A DNA stretch of 51,985 bases from Treponema sp. Lineage in GTDB: Bacteria; Spirochaetota; Spirochaetia; Treponematales; Treponemataceae. The stretch spans positions 1 through 51,985 of the forward strand of contig JAILBH010000131.1 in NCBI GenBank assembly GCA_024681195.1, read 5' to 3'. Below, piece after piece: positions 7,625 to 19,200 of the stretch. The first letter of the stretch is position 1; each line of letters begins with the position of its first letter. Both the position numbers and the translations under genes were made by a program. Below the pieces are notes generated by a model. That model had not been told where the DNA came from and did not search any database. It was given only the letters and a program-made list of their open reading frames with translations.

Positions 7625-8329
7625 ATGGAAAAAATCGGAATTATCGGAGCGATGGAATCCGAAGTAAAAGAGTTGTGTCGTCAGCTGCAGTATAATACTA
7701 CACAGGAAGTTGCAGGCTTGGTTTATAACTGCGGTATTCTTGATGGTAAATCTGTGGTTGTTGTAAGGAGCGGAATTGGAAAAGTAAATGCTGCTCTTTG
7801 TGCTCAGACTCTGATCCGAGAGTTTGGAGTTACTGCTGTAATTAATACAGGAATTGCTGGGGCACTTGGAGAAGGGCTTAAGATTTTTGATTTTGTTGTT
7901 TCTACAGCTGCCGTTTATCACGATTTTGATACAGTTGCATTCGGCTATAAGCTTGGTCAGGTGCCCGGAATGGTAGAGCAGTTTGATGCAGACCCAAGGC
8001 TTGCCGACCTTGCTGTTAAAGCCTTTGCTTTTACCGATTTTGCAAAAAAATATAAAATCATAAAAGGACTTGTTGCCAGCGGAGATCAGTTTGTTTCTGA
8101 ACGTCAGCAAAAAAAAGATATTCAGGATAATTTTGCTCCTGCCTGTGTAGAAATGGAAGGTTGTGCTGTTGCTCATGCCTGCCACATACACAAGGTTCCT
8201 TTTGTAATTGTGCGCTGCATGTCAGATATGGCAGACGAATCTGTAGAACAGACCTATTCTTTTAATGAAGATTTGTGTGCTGCTGCAAGCGCAAGCCTTG
8301 TAAAAAAGATGCTTGAATTGTGGGGGTAA
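7625..8329 (+). CDS. mtnN: 5'-methylthioadenosine/S-adenosylhomocysteine nucleosidase
   Basis: MtnN (Pfs) hydrolyses MTA and SAH to adenine and the thioribose, the first step of SAH detoxification before LuxS. The 234-residue protein has the family length and catalytic residues: Glu11 in GAMESEV, Glu178 in VEMEGCA and Asp201 in SDMAD. INTGIAGAL is the conserved Gly-rich strand. AAGG lies 6 bases before the ATG, and luxS follows after three bases, forming a functional pair. Confidence 0.95.
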   Translation: MEKIGIIGAMESEVKELCRQLQYNTTQEVAGLVYNCGILDGKSVVVVRSGIGKVNAALCAQTLIREFGVTAVINTGIAGALGEGLKIFDFVVSTAAVYHDFDTVAFGYKLGQVPGMVEQFDADPRLADLAVKAFAFTDFAKKYKIIKGLVASGDQFVSERQQKKDIQDNFAPACVEMEGCAVAHACHIHKVPFVIVRCMSDMADESVEQTYSFNEDLCAAASASLVKKMLELWG

Positions 8330-8332
8330 AGC

Positions 8333-8803
8333 ATGGAAAAAAAATATAACGTAGATTCTTTTAATCTTGATCATACAAAGGTAATTGCTCCATTTGTTCG
8401 TCTTGCTGCTAAAAAGCAGGGGCAAAAAGGCGACATTGTTACAAAATTTGACATAAGGTTTTGCCAGCCTAACAAAGAGTTTATGAGTACCGGAGCAATC
8501 CACACTCTTGAACATCTTATGGCTGAATATATCCGTGATGAGATGGAAGGTGTAATTGATCTTTCTCCTATGGGCTGCCGTACAGGCTTTTATTTTACGG
8601 TCTGGGGCGACCATACAGAAGAAGAAATTGCAGACCATCTTATGAACGTACTCAAAAAGGTTGCTGTCTGGGATAAACCTGTTCCGGCTACTACTGAACA
8701 GGAATGCGGAAACTACCGGGACCACGATCTTGATGGTGCAAAAAAATACGCCGCAAAGTGGGTAGAAGGAATTCAGAAAAAAGGCTGGAGTGCTTTTAAC
8801 TAG
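8333..8803 (+). CDS. luxS: S-ribosylhomocysteine lyase LuxS
   Basis: LuxS splits S-ribosylhomocysteine into homocysteine and DPD, the precursor of AI-2. The 156-residue protein carries the metal site His57 and His61 in HTLEHLMAEYIR and Cys125 in ECGNYRDH. The catalytic Cys82 is in MGCRTGFY. It lies directly after mtnN, so SAH recycling is encoded as a unit; metK sits in a separate operon 18 kb away. Its stop overlaps the next start as TAGTG. Confidence 0.96.
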   Translation: MEKKYNVDSFNLDHTKVIAPFVRLAAKKQGQKGDIVTKFDIRFCQPNKEFMSTGAIHTLEHLMAEYIRDEMEGVIDLSPMGCRTGFYFTVWGDHTEEEIADHLMNVLKKVAVWDKPVPATTEQECGNYRDHDLDGAKKYAAKWVEGIQKKGWSAFN

Positions 8804-10347
8804 TGAATATTCTTCATAAGCTTAAAGAAACGGCAGTATCAGTTTTTCCCGTAATGATAATTGTTTTTGTTCTGGGGCTGACTGTCGTTCCAATCAAACC
8901 TTTGCTTTTAGTCCGTTTTTTGGGAGGCGGGCTTCTTCTTATTTTAGGCCTTACAGTTTTTCTGCTTGGTGTGGATCTTGGAATTCAACCTATGGGAGAG
9001 CGCTGTGGAGCCGAGCTTACCAAAAAAAAGAGGCTTTCTCTGCTTTTAATCAGTGCAGCTGCTATTGGATTTATTGTTACCGCTGCCGAACCTGATATTC
9101 AGGTTTTTGGAGATCAGGTTCGCCAGCAGTTTCCGATTGTAAACAAACTTATTTTTACCTTTGTAATTGCAGGTGGGGTAGGAATTTTTATTACGATTGG
9201 ACTTATGCGGACTGTAATAAATCTTTCGCTTAAGTGGACACTATTTGTTTCGTACACGATTTTATTTGTGATTGCGTTTTTTTCACCGGCTTCGTTTATT
9301 GGAATTGGATTTGATTCAGGTGGTGCAACTACCGGGCCAATGACTGTTCCGTTTATAATGGCGCTGGGACTTGGTGTTTCTTCTGTCCGCGCTTCTAAAA
9401 ACAACAATTCTTTTGGTTTGACGGGGATTTCTTCTGTTGGGCCGGTTCTGGCGGTTTTGCTGTATGCGATTATTCTGAACAAGATTGATGGCGGGGCTCT
9501 GGTTGGAATTGGATCTGGTGGCGCGGCTGCAGCTGCAACTCCAGCCGCAGCTGCAACCCCAGTCGCAACCCCCGTCGCCCCAAGCTTTGGAAAAGTTATT
9601 GCCTCCGTATTCCACGAAGCCTTAGTTTCTATTGCACCATTGTTCGGGCTATTTATATTGTTCCAGCTTACACTTTTACATATGACCGCCCGTCAGGTTG
9701 TAAGAATGATAATCGGTTTTGTTTACAGCTTTATTGGACTGGCAGTTTTACTAATTGGAGTTTACGGCGGCTTTATGCAGGCAGGAAAAGTTCTTGGCGA
9801 AGCGCTTGGAACCTATGCTTTTACAAAAGGCGGCTGGTGGTTATTCCTTTTAATTATTACAGGTCTTTTACTTGGAGCAATTATAGTCTGTGCAGAGCCG
9901 GCTGTCTGGTGTCTTAGTGAACAGGTAGAGCAGGCAAGTGGCGGTACAATCAGACGAAAAAGTCTTCTGGTATTTCTTTCGATTGGAACAGCAATTGCAA
10001 TCGGGCTTTCAATGCTTCGCGCTGTTGTAGGCTTTGACCTTAAATGGATTTTAGTTCCAGGTTATGCAGTGTCTATGCTGCTTATGATTTTTTGTCCGGA
10101 TTTGTTTACCGGCATTGCCTTTGACTCCGGTGGTGTTGCGTCCGGTCCTTTAACTTCTACTTTTGTACTTTCATTTACAATTGGAGCTTCTAGCGGAGGT
10201 GCAGGTGGTAACGACTCTTTTGGAGTAATTGCCCTTGTTGCCATGATGCCGCTTATTGCAATTCAGATAATGGGAATAATTTATAAAATCAAAACTTCTA
10301 AGCGTGACGCCCAGATTGAAAGTGAACACGGAGGTGAAAATGTATAA
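8803..10347 (+). CDS. Integral membrane protein with two DUF1538 domains (putative transporter)
   Basis: The 514-residue protein is two copies of the same membrane module. The first (about 1-235) and second (about 265-500) both contain a conserved block: ATEPD-like AAEPDIQVFG / CAEPAVWCLSEQV, and SFIGIGFDSGGATTGPMT / DLFTGIAFDSGGVASGPLT. This matches DUF1538, a family of unknown function, and the repeat symmetry suggests a transporter. An Ala/Pro/Thr/Val linker (about 238-262), in GC-rich DNA, joins the halves. It starts with GTG overlapping luxS, and the PII gene overlaps its end by 8 bases, suggesting PII gating. Confidence 0.75.
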   Translation: MNILHKLKETAVSVFPVMIIVFVLGLTVVPIKPLLLVRFLGGGLLLILGLTVFLLGVDLGIQPMGERCGAELTKKKRLSLLLISAAAIGFIVTAAEPDIQVFGDQVRQQFPIVNKLIFTFVIAGGVGIFITIGLMRTVINLSLKWTLFVSYTILFVIAFFSPASFIGIGFDSGGATTGPMTVPFIMALGLGVSSVRASKNNNSFGLTGISSVGPVLAVLLYAIILNKIDGGALVGIGSGGAAAAATPAAAATPVATPVAPSFGKVIASVFHEALVSIAPLFGLFILFQLTLLHMTARQVVRMIIGFVYSFIGLAVLLIGVYGGFMQAGKVLGEALGTYAFTKGGWWLFLLIITGLLLGAIIVCAEPAVWCLSEQVEQASGGTIRRKSLLVFLSIGTAIAIGLSMLRAVVGFDLKWILVPGYAVSMLLMIFCPDLFTGIAFDSGGVASGPLTSTFVLSFTIGASSGGAGGNDSFGVIALVAMMPLIAIQIMGIIYKIKTSKRDAQIESEHGGENV

Positions 10348-11008
10348 ACTCATTACGTGTATTGTTCCCCATGATAATGGAGAATTTATTACTAATGCGG
10401 CAAAACAAGCCGGCGCTGCAGGTGGAACAGTCCTTATGGGACGAGGCACTGCTTCTAATAATGTTTTGCAGCTGCTTGGACTTGGAGATACTTCTAAAGA
10501 TCTTACAATGAGTATTGTAGAAGCTTCCCTGGTAGAAAAAGTTCGCACACAGATTATAAATGCATGTGCCGAAAAAAAGACTCACTTTGGAGTAATGGTT
10601 ACAATGGATGTAGACAGCTTTTTTAAGGCGGGTTCAGATAAAAATTCTTTAGAAACTCAGGATGTGAATAACGAAAATGAACAGGAGGGCAAAGCTATGG
10701 CTCAGTACGAAATGATAAATATTATTGTAAACAAAGGTTATGCAGAAGATGCAATGGCTGCTGCAAGAAAGGCTGGTGCCGGCGGTGGAACAATCATTGG
10801 TGCAAGAGGAACTGCCCGCGAAGGTGACTCAACATTTTTTGGAGTAGAAATTGTTCCCGAAAAAGAAATGCTCATGATTCTGGTTCCTCAGGATAAAAAG
10901 CCAGAAATTATAAAGGCTGTTTCGGAGCTTGCCTGTTTTGAAAAAGCCGGAAGCGGAATTATTTTTTGCCAGGCTGCCCGCGATTTTACCCTTCTTGGTA
11001 AGCGCTGA
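10340..11008 (+). CDS. Tandem PII-like nitrogen regulatory protein
   Basis: PII proteins are small trimeric sensors that bind ATP/ADP and often gate a membrane transporter. This 222-residue protein contains two PII-like domains, about 1-95 (YKLITCIVPHDNGEFITNAA, GAAGGTVLMGRGTA) and 120-218 (YEMINIIVNKGYAEDAMAAA, GAGGGTIIGARGTA), joined by a Glu/Asn-rich linker. The ATG at 10340 follows GGAGGTG. A second ideal Shine-Dalgarno and ATG occur at the domain junction (separate entry). It overlaps the DUF1538 gene, its likely partner. The ligand and the regulated substrate are unknown. Confidence 0.85.
   Translation: MYKLITCIVPHDNGEFITNAAKQAGAAGGTVLMGRGTASNNVLQLLGLGDTSKDLTMSIVEASLVEKVRTQIINACAEKKTHFGVMVTMDVDSFFKAGSDKNSLETQDVNNENEQEGKAMAQYEMINIIVNKGYAEDAMAAARKAGAGGGTIIGARGTAREGDSTFFGVEIVPEKEMLMILVPQDKKPEIIKAVSELACFEKAGSGIIFCQAARDFTLLGKR
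10683..10699 (+). promoter_or_regulatory. Internal Shine-Dalgarno and ATG at the PII domain junction
   Basis: AGGAGG (10683-10688) lies 8 bases before an in-frame ATG (10697-10699) that is residue 120 of the tandem PII protein, exactly at the start of the second domain (MAQYEMINI). Initiation here would give a free single-domain PII of 103 residues. It may be a relic of the fusion of two adjacent genes, or a live second start. Confidence 0.6.
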
Positions 11009-13225
11009 TTATTTTACCGTAAAATTGATTTCATCTGATTCATAACCGCAGATAACTGTACAGCTGTGGTTACCACGTTCAACAGGCAGTGTAAAACAGA
11101 ATGGACGGAACACTTGAGTAAAAGCTTCGTTATCATAATAAACATAAAGGCTGTCTTCTGTACCGCCAAATACTTCTACCGTAATTGCCTGCATTTCTTT
11201 TTGTAATTGTGAATAATAAAAAAGTGAATTGTCCTTTGGTGTTTTTATATAAAGCGGAGAATCGCTGTATTTAATCTGAAGCTCAGGTCTTGTCTTTCTT
11301 GCCCACTGCTGATATTCAGGCGGATAAAGTGTTAATAGTTCACCATTCTTTTTTTGATGCCAGCTGCAGTTTTCTTTTGTTGTAAGACTATCTTTTGAAA
11401 TATATTCATAAACACTTGCTGGACAGTCGGGACCAGCCAGCAGACCTGAAAGCGAACAGATTTTCTGGCGTACATAATTTTGCGGTTCAGGAAATTGTCG
11501 TTCAGAAGTCAAAGGCTTTCCTTCTTCCAGATAGTCCAAAACTTTTTTTGCAATCCAGGCAGGGAGGGAACTGCCGGTTTTTCCAACAACTGTTTCTCCG
11601 CTAAAGTTTCCCATCCATACCCCGATTGTATAATCCATTGTAGAGCCAAGCGCAACAATATCCTGATACTGATTAGAAGTTCCGGTTTTAAAAATAGAAG
11701 GATAATTGGTTTCAAAGGTTTGAGAATAGCCGAAACCCAGGGCTCTGGCTCCCTTATCCGAAAGAATTGAAGCTATGATTCGGGCTGTGTCTTCCTGGTA
11801 AATCTGGTTCCCGTAAAAATCTTTTCCATCGCGGGCAAAAATTGCAAAAGCGGTAACAAGCTCTTTGAGTGTAACTTCGCCGGCTCCAAGTGCAAGTCCA
11901 AGATCTGCAAGCTCTCCTCCGTGTTTGAGGGAATCAAAACCAAGGGAATACAGTTTTTCCAGATAATTATTTACGCCGATTGTATTTAAAATGCTTACGG
12001 CAGGAACATTCAGGCTGGAAGCAAGTGCAATCCTGAAGCGTACAGGGCCGTTGTAGCGGTTGTTAAAATTAGAGGGAATATATAGCTTCTGGTCGCCAAA
12101 TTCCTGAGGAATGTCTGCAATTATGGAAGAAGGTTCGTAAAGCGGTTTTCCATCTTCTGTTTTAGTTTCCAGCGCCAGCGCATATAAAAACGGCTTCATA
12201 GAACTTCCGGGCTGATTTTTTACAAGGACTCCATCAATCTGTCCGTTATGAAGCTCATCAAAAAAGTCTGCACTTCCAATCCAGGAAAGTACCTTACCTG
12301 TTTTGTTATCTATGAGTAAAAGACTTGCATTAGAAATTCTACTGCCCTGTGCCTGTTCCAGCGCATCTCTTACAATCCGTTCTGCATAATTTTGCAGCTC
12401 AAGATTTATAGAAAGCGTGAGGCTCTTAGAGTCGGCAGAGGCTTCTTTTGCCGCAACATCCCTTATATAGTGTGGCGCTTCAAACGGATAAGAAAATGCC
12501 CGTTCCGGTAAAAACTGTTCAAACTCGTTTACCGTCAAAGCTTTGTGATAAATCCTGTTGTAAAGAGCACAGGCCCGTTCCGCACAATTATGTCTGTTGG
12601 TAAACGGATTATACAAAGTAGGGTTTCTTGGAATTACTGCAAGACAACAAAGCTGTTCTTTAGAAAGCTCATCAAGGCTGCAGCCATAAAAAGTTCTTGC
12701 TGCAGACGCACAACCGGTCGCCCCCTGCCCAAAATAAAGACTGTTCAGATAAAGCTCCAGAATCTTTTTTTTGCTAAACTTTGTTTCTATAACGTGTGCA
12801 TAAAAAATATCATGGAGTTTACGTTTTACAGTTAAATCTTTGTCGCCACAGATGATTTTTACCAGCTGCATTGTAATTGTAGAGCCGCCGCGCACCACCT
12901 TTTTGTGTTTAAGATTCTGGAACAGCGCATTCACAAGGGCCGGTAAATCCGAACCGTTATGAAAGTAAAACCGTTTGTCTTCCGCCTGAATAAAAATGCG
13001 TTTTAGTTCTTTTGGCAGCTCCTTCCATTCAAGCTTTTCGCGGCGGCTTCCATCTTCCAGTGAACTTATCTGCAAAAGCTGCCCGTTGCAGTCGTAATAA
13101 ACAGTTGAGTAGGGGGAATTTTTAAATTCCTTAAGTTCCTTAAAAGGAAAGAGAAAAAGCCCCAGGTGTGCTGCAATAAGCACACCCAGGATACAGATTA
13201 AAATTATTCTGCTTCGTTTTTTCAT
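11009..13225 (-). CDS. pbpC: Penicillin-binding protein 1C (glycosyltransferase/transpeptidase)
   Basis: A bifunctional peptidoglycan synthase anchored in the inner membrane. The 738-residue protein has an N-terminal signal anchor (about 7-28), a GT51 domain (EDKRF with catalytic Glu at 82, RGGSTITMQ at 112-120), then a transpeptidase domain with SxxK (Ser341-Lys344), SLN (404-406) and KTG (513-515). A C-terminal Ig-like BiPBP_C module (about 650-738) is diagnostic of class 1C. Its ATG overlaps the alpha-2-macroglobulin stop as ATGA. The pairing is known in bacteria, where the two are thought to repair the wall and trap proteases after envelope breach. Confidence 0.93.
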   Translation of the reverse strand: MKKRSRIILICILGVLIAAHLGLFLFPFKELKEFKNSPYSTVYYDCNGQLLQISSLEDGSRREKLEWKELPKELKRIFIQAEDKRFYFHNGSDLPALVNALFQNLKHKKVVRGGSTITMQLVKIICGDKDLTVKRKLHDIFYAHVIETKFSKKKILELYLNSLYFGQGATGCASAARTFYGCSLDELSKEQLCCLAVIPRNPTLYNPFTNRHNCAERACALYNRIYHKALTVNEFEQFLPERAFSYPFEAPHYIRDVAAKEASADSKSLTLSINLELQNYAERIVRDALEQAQGSRISNASLLLIDNKTGKVLSWIGSADFFDELHNGQIDGVLVKNQPGSSMKPFLYALALETKTEDGKPLYEPSSIIADIPQEFGDQKLYIPSNFNNRYNGPVRFRIALASSLNVPAVSILNTIGVNNYLEKLYSLGFDSLKHGGELADLGLALGAGEVTLKELVTAFAIFARDGKDFYGNQIYQEDTARIIASILSDKGARALGFGYSQTFETNYPSIFKTGTSNQYQDIVALGSTMDYTIGVWMGNFSGETVVGKTGSSLPAWIAKKVLDYLEEGKPLTSERQFPEPQNYVRQKICSLSGLLAGPDCPASVYEYISKDSLTTKENCSWHQKKNGELLTLYPPEYQQWARKTRPELQIKYSDSPLYIKTPKDNSLFYYSQLQKEMQAITVEVFGGTEDSLYVYYDNEAFTQVFRPFCFTLPVERGNHSCTVICGYESDEINFTVK

Positions 13226-16200
13226 TCAATTATACAAAGGTAGCCGTCACCGCGTCCAAAGGTTTCGCTTTCGTACATGCATTCTGCCTGAACCGGAGGA
13301 ACAGGATAAACACCGCGTCTTGAAGCACGGAATGTAAAGTTTACATTTGTTGAACCGGAACCAAAGTAATCCCAGAAGAACTGAACTTCGTTGTCGCGGA
13401 TTGTCTTGTTGCTGAGCCAGTGTCTGTAAGAACCGCTGTACTCATCAGAAACAGTTCCTGTTGTAACAAGGGAAGAATCAAGAATTTCGGCTCCCGAAGG
13501 AATTGGAGCGCGGAGTGCAACATAATCATGAGATTTGCTGGATTCAATCTTAATAGATGCCTTGTAAACCTTGCCGGTTGTAAGCTTTAAGAGGCAGTCA
13601 GAATCGTTTGCAGCATTTACAACAGCCCCTGTTTCCGGATCTGTGATTGTATAAACAATATTAAAGCCTTCGTTTCTGGCTCCTATGTATTCATCCGGCA
13701 ATGCATAACGCATTTCTACAGTATAGTAGAGGTTTCCTTCTCCGTTCTTTTCAAAGCCAATTTCCTGAACAGCATCGGTTGCAAGCTTTGCAACAATTTC
13801 ATCTTCAAACGGCAGCTTAAGAGTCTTTGGCTTTGCGTTTGCCCCCTTAAAGCTTTGATTCATAATCTCGCTGCCTGCTAAAGTTACAGTTGCATTGTAA
13901 TTGGTTTCGTCAAGTCTGCGGCCTGTTATATAAGCATAAATTGCTTCGAGTACGCGTGAGGTAGTTGCGGTGTTCTGCCAGTAGCCGTGGCTCTGATCCT
14001 GCAGCAATGTGTACAAAAGCTTGTCTACCATTCCGTCCTTTGGATTTTGTGTTACAAAGAGCTGCATGATGAGGGCAAGCTGTTCCGTATCTGAATTATA
14101 CCAGTCCCAGAGATTTGTGCGGGTTTTTCTCAAAACTGTTGCAGTACGTCCATCCATCTGAATGTATTTGCGGACATCCTGTGCAAGCTCCTTTGCTTTT
14201 TTATCGCCAAGCTTTGCATAAGCAAGACCAAGCAGTGATTCTGCCGAAAGATTCATAGAATCCCGACGGTTATAAAGCCTTTCCATCATAGGCAGAACTC
14301 GTCCGTCTCCAAGGCAGGCAAAAATGTAACACAGATATGCCTTGTTATAATCATACAGACTGTCATCTGTAAAGTTTTGTGCCTGTCTCCATAGATAATC
14401 ACAGAGCTTTGTAATGTCGTAGCCAAAGTCTTCTTTTTCGTAACCACGTTCAATTCCAAGTGCGTAAATATATGCCAGGCGTAAGCTTACATAATAATTT
14501 TCATAGCTTTCATTTGGCCAGTAAGGGAAGGCGCCGCTTTCTAACTGGCTGCGTCCCCAAAGACTCAAATATCGCTTTACGCATTTTTGAACATCTGCAA
14601 TCTGGGAATCAAGTCCAAATACATCTATGTATTCACCAAAAGCAATAAGAGGTAAAACTCTTGAAGACTGCTGTTCAAGACAACCATAAGGATAATCAAA
14701 CAGATAGTTTACAGAGCTGCCAAGAACTCCAAGGCGAGTTGCATCTATTGTAAATGTCAAATCTCCGCGGCTGTCTTTTGCAAAGCCAGGAATTACCAGC
14801 TGTTCAACAGCTTTTCCTTTTTTCTTGTCGTTGTCAATTGTGCCGTAGGTAGCAACTGTTTCGTAGGTATAAGTTTTTTCAATCTTAATAGGCGAGTTCA
14901 ACTTTTCATTCAAAATATCAGAAGTTACAGTATATACCAGTTCTACCGTTCCCTGAGTTTTGGCACCAACATTAAAGTAAACTACAGAAGAGTCTCCGGG
15001 CGCAACATAAACCTTATGTTCCTTTTCTCCTTCTATAAATGCCTCCCCAGGAATTGTAATGCGGCCTTCAAGTTCATCCTGAGCAGTATTTTTTACAGGA
15101 GTTCGTGCTTCAAGACTGATTGTTACATCATGACCCTTTCCATCAAGGTTAGTAATAAGAACTCCACATTCTGCTGTATCCCGTTCGCGCAACCGTCTAG
15201 GCTGCACCTGCTGAACGTTTATAGGATTTTGAACAGTAAATTCTTCTTCCTGAAGGGCAAACAAATCGTCCTTTGCGCCAAAAGCCGTAATTCTATAAGT
15301 TGTAAGGCTGTCTGGAACCTTAAATGTAACCGTAGCCTTTCCGTTTTTATCTGTTACAACAACAGGCTCAAATACAGCTGTAGGGCGGAAATCCTTTCTT
15401 TCATCCTCGTCCTTTTCATCCTCTTCGGCATCTCCACCCTGAAGGTCTTTAATGCTGTAAGTAACCGGATCCATCAAAAGCGCACGTGAGTCACCGCCTC
15501 TTACTCTGAGCGGGAAGTTATAGCGTGAATAAAAGAATTCAATTGGATTAGCAACGTGATAGTTTATAAGATCCAGAACTCCGCGGTCTACAGCCATTAC
15601 AGTAAGCTCTGCGTTGCTCAAAGGTTTGCCGCCTTTGGTTGCAGTAAGAGTAAGGGTTGCAGTTTCGCCTGGTTTGTAAGAAGGCTTGTCCGATTCAACT
15701 TCAATAGAGAAGGCTCTTACATAAGGATTTACAAAAACAGGAGTAACACCAAAGTAACCCTTAGGTTTATCAAGATCCGGTTCGCCATACTGATGAGTTG
15801 GCTCTCCTATGCGAACCGAATAAGAAGAAACAGAAACGTAAATTACAGGAACATAATTAGATGCAACAGGAACTTCAATTACGTTTGCAGGAGAATCAAA
15901 ATGTCTTACTTCTTCGGTAAAGATTCCTTCGCGTTCTACAGTGATAAGATAATCTCCGGAAGGAAGTGGACTTTCCATAAGAATCTGTGCTGTATCTCCA
16001 GGATTATACTGTGACTGATCCGGAGTAAGACTTATTGATTCAGAATTATAATCGTTATATCTGTAAGACTGACCGCCTGTTACATAAAATTCGTAATCGC
16101 AGACTACAATCTTTCCTTCGTTATCGGTTCCGGTAAGCTTTAAGGTGTACCAGCCGGAATTTGCAGGTGTAAGGCTAAAGCTTCCAGTTGAGTTAATTTC

Positions 16201-19200
16201 AACAGTTCCGCTGCCTTCATCAACATCATTTCTTTCATAGCGTGTATAAATTGTGTTATCAACACTCTGTTCATGAACCATAGTCCATTCTTCGCGTGTG
16301 AGCTTATACTCCAGCGCCTTAACAAGTTTTTTAACATTGTCGAGCTTGTTACCCTGTACGTCAGTCAGAATATAAGAAAAATCAAGCTTGGAATTAATTT
16401 TGGCAAAGCCCGAAGAACCGCTTCTTTTAATTCCAACATAGAATTTTGCAGGGTGAACCATTACAGAACTTTGTGTAGAAATTCTCTGATTAGAAATATC
16501 TGTTACATAAGCTTCGGCTCTGTAAATATAAGAAAGACCGTCATTGGTTTTTTCGGAATTACATACAAGAGTTGTTTTTCCTTCTGAGTCAAGTTTTCCG
16601 TCTGCATCTGAATAATAAATTCGCGAAGAATAATCGCTTGCGCCAAAAGAATATCCCTTTGTTTCCGGAGTACTAAAGCTTATGTCAAAGGACTGCTTAT
16701 ACCAGGTGCTTTCATATTCAGCTCCACTTAATGCTCCACCTGCAAGATATTCTGCAGAAAGCTCGGCAGTAAGACTGTCACCTGTGTAATAGGTAACTTC
16801 TGGAATAGTAAGACTTGCGGTAGTCTTTACACGTTCAAACTCTGCAATCTGAAAGCGCACAGTTTCATAATCATATTTGTCCGTGGCGTCATCACGCTTG
16901 TATTTGATATAGTAAGAACCCGGCTCCTGATCATCAGGAATCTTAAATGAACCGTAGAAGCCGCCTGTTTCGGAGAGAGTTCCTGCCATAGGTTCAGTAA
17001 TCTGTTCTCCATCCCACCAGCCTTCTTCTGCAGTAATTACATAAGTTCCTTTATGAGGAATAAGTGCACCAAGAGTCTGGTCTCTGTCTATTCCACGGAA
17101 GGTAACAATTTCTCCAGGTTTATAAACACCGCGGTCTACAAACATAAAGGTTCTTTGTACAGGCTTGCGTGCAGATTGTCTTGAGCCTGTAGAAACTCCG
17201 TCTCTCCAGGTGTTGTGAGAGGTTGGTGTAAATACAGCCTTATCATCACCCTTAGAAACAAATACACTCAAATTATCAGAATAGGTATATTTATATTTTT
17301 CGTTGCTTTCATATTTTTGAATCTGTTCTTCGGTATAATTAATTATTGCAAGACCATTTTTATCGGTTTTTCCCTGTGCCAGAATATGATTTAACGGGTC
17401 ATCACGGAAGTCGCTTATTTCATCAAGAATATAAACGTCTGCATCTGCAACAGGTTTATTTGTAGAAAGGCTTCTTACCATTACAACTGCGCGGTTAATT
17501 CCCATTCGGGTTGTAATTCCAAGATCAGTTACCTGAATTGTAAGAATATCTTTTTCTTCTTTAACCTTTTCTTCATTATCCCAATAGTCAAAGCCCATAT
17601 ATCTTGTGTTGGCATCAAAGCGTACAAAGCCGTAGCCGTTATTAAGATAAGGGTCCAGATTTATTTCTTCAAACTGACGTCTGTCTTTTTGTCCGCGTTC
17701 AACAACAGTTTCGTCCATTATTACAATGTCCTTTGAACTTACATAAAGCGGATTTTCTACAGTTCTGGCTTTATAATAAGAGCCTGCAATAATGTTCTGA
17801 TGCTCATAAATGATTTTGTGCGGGAACTGTGCTTCGAGCATTCTGGCTCCGTAATCAGGATAGTTTACATAAGCTTTTACGGGGCGGGTTTTAAAATTGT
17901 AGTAATAATCATACAGGCCGTCGCTGTAGGTCTGACCATAAATATCTTTAAAGCCGCGGTTTATATAAAGTCTGTATGAAGAATTAAGTTCAAGCGGAAG
18001 GCTGTGAATTGTAAGATAGCGTCCGTTAATTATGATATTATCCTTTGTAATAGGAATTATGTTTTCGCTGCTATCCTTTACATACATAAAGCCTGTAACC
18101 ATATCTTCGCTTACAGCCTGGGTAAATACAACTCTAAGTGGATTTCCTCTGTTTCCTTCTGTATAACGCGCATAGTCGTCAATACTTACACGGTCAAAAG
18201 GTCTTAAGGTCATATAGGTAGATACCCGTGAATCATCCGCTGTTTTAAAAGTGATTTTTGCATTATGAGGAAGCTCTTTTGTAATTGTAATTATAAAGGT
18301 GTTGCTGGTTTGTTTTTCTTTATCGCATTCAGGTTCGTTATTCCACCAGCTGAATGACTTGTTTGTAAAATCTGCTTCTACCTTAAATTCCGAAGCCTTA
18401 AGTTTTATATCATCAGCGGCAATTTCGAGTTTTTGCGCAAGCGACGAAGCCTTTAAAAGATAATTGGTTCTTATAAGAGAGCGGTTTTCATAAGGCGGAA
18501 GAGCTCCTGTTGTAGTGTCGTAAGCGCACTCTGTTTCTTTAATATATCCGCCATAAAGGTTTTGAATCTTAACCGGCTCTGAGCGTGTTGTAAAAATTGT
18601 ATCTCCGCTAATTGAATCTCCGTAAATTGATTTAAGATTTTTGGAAACTGTAATTGTATAATTTACAGAAGGATCACAAGCTTCTTCTGCTTCAAAGGTT
18701 ATGTTTTGAGTACCATACCAGTGGAAGGTTCCCTTAATTGCAGGAGAAATGCTTACAACATCCGATGTAGAAGAAGGAGCCGGAAGTGCTGTAAGAGCCT
18801 TAACCGGTTGAGAAAAAATTACATAAAAGGAAGGGTTGGTTGCTTCAGAAACAACACTGCTTTTTGGCCCCCAGTCTTCTACTTCAAAGGTTTTATACGA
18901 AAGATCTTCATCCTTTTTGGATTTTGTGTCCGAAAAAGCCGAAGTGTCATATTCATTAACTGACTTTCTTTTTGAATTATATTGAGTCACATATTCTTCC
19001 AGCTTTTTTAGCGGCGGAATATATGAGGTAGATTCTTTTCCTTTTTTTGCCTTTTTTGCTTCGGCTTTTTTTTCTGAATCCGATTGGGCCAAAAGCTCGT
19101 CCGGAGTTTCTTTTGTATAATCCGGAGTAAAGAACGAAAGCATAGAATCATAAGTAACTCTTTCTCCGCTGATGTTCATAGTAACAGGAACTCTTTCTGT

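Noticed and set aside
7565-8725. Minus-strand frames of 208 and 167 residues opposite mtnN and luxS
   Set aside because: Both sense genes have complete catalytic motifs; the antisense products resemble nothing.
15016-16014. Plus-strand open frames inside the alpha-2-macroglobulin gene
   Set aside because: They are antisense to a continuous conserved protein and show no domain or start signals.
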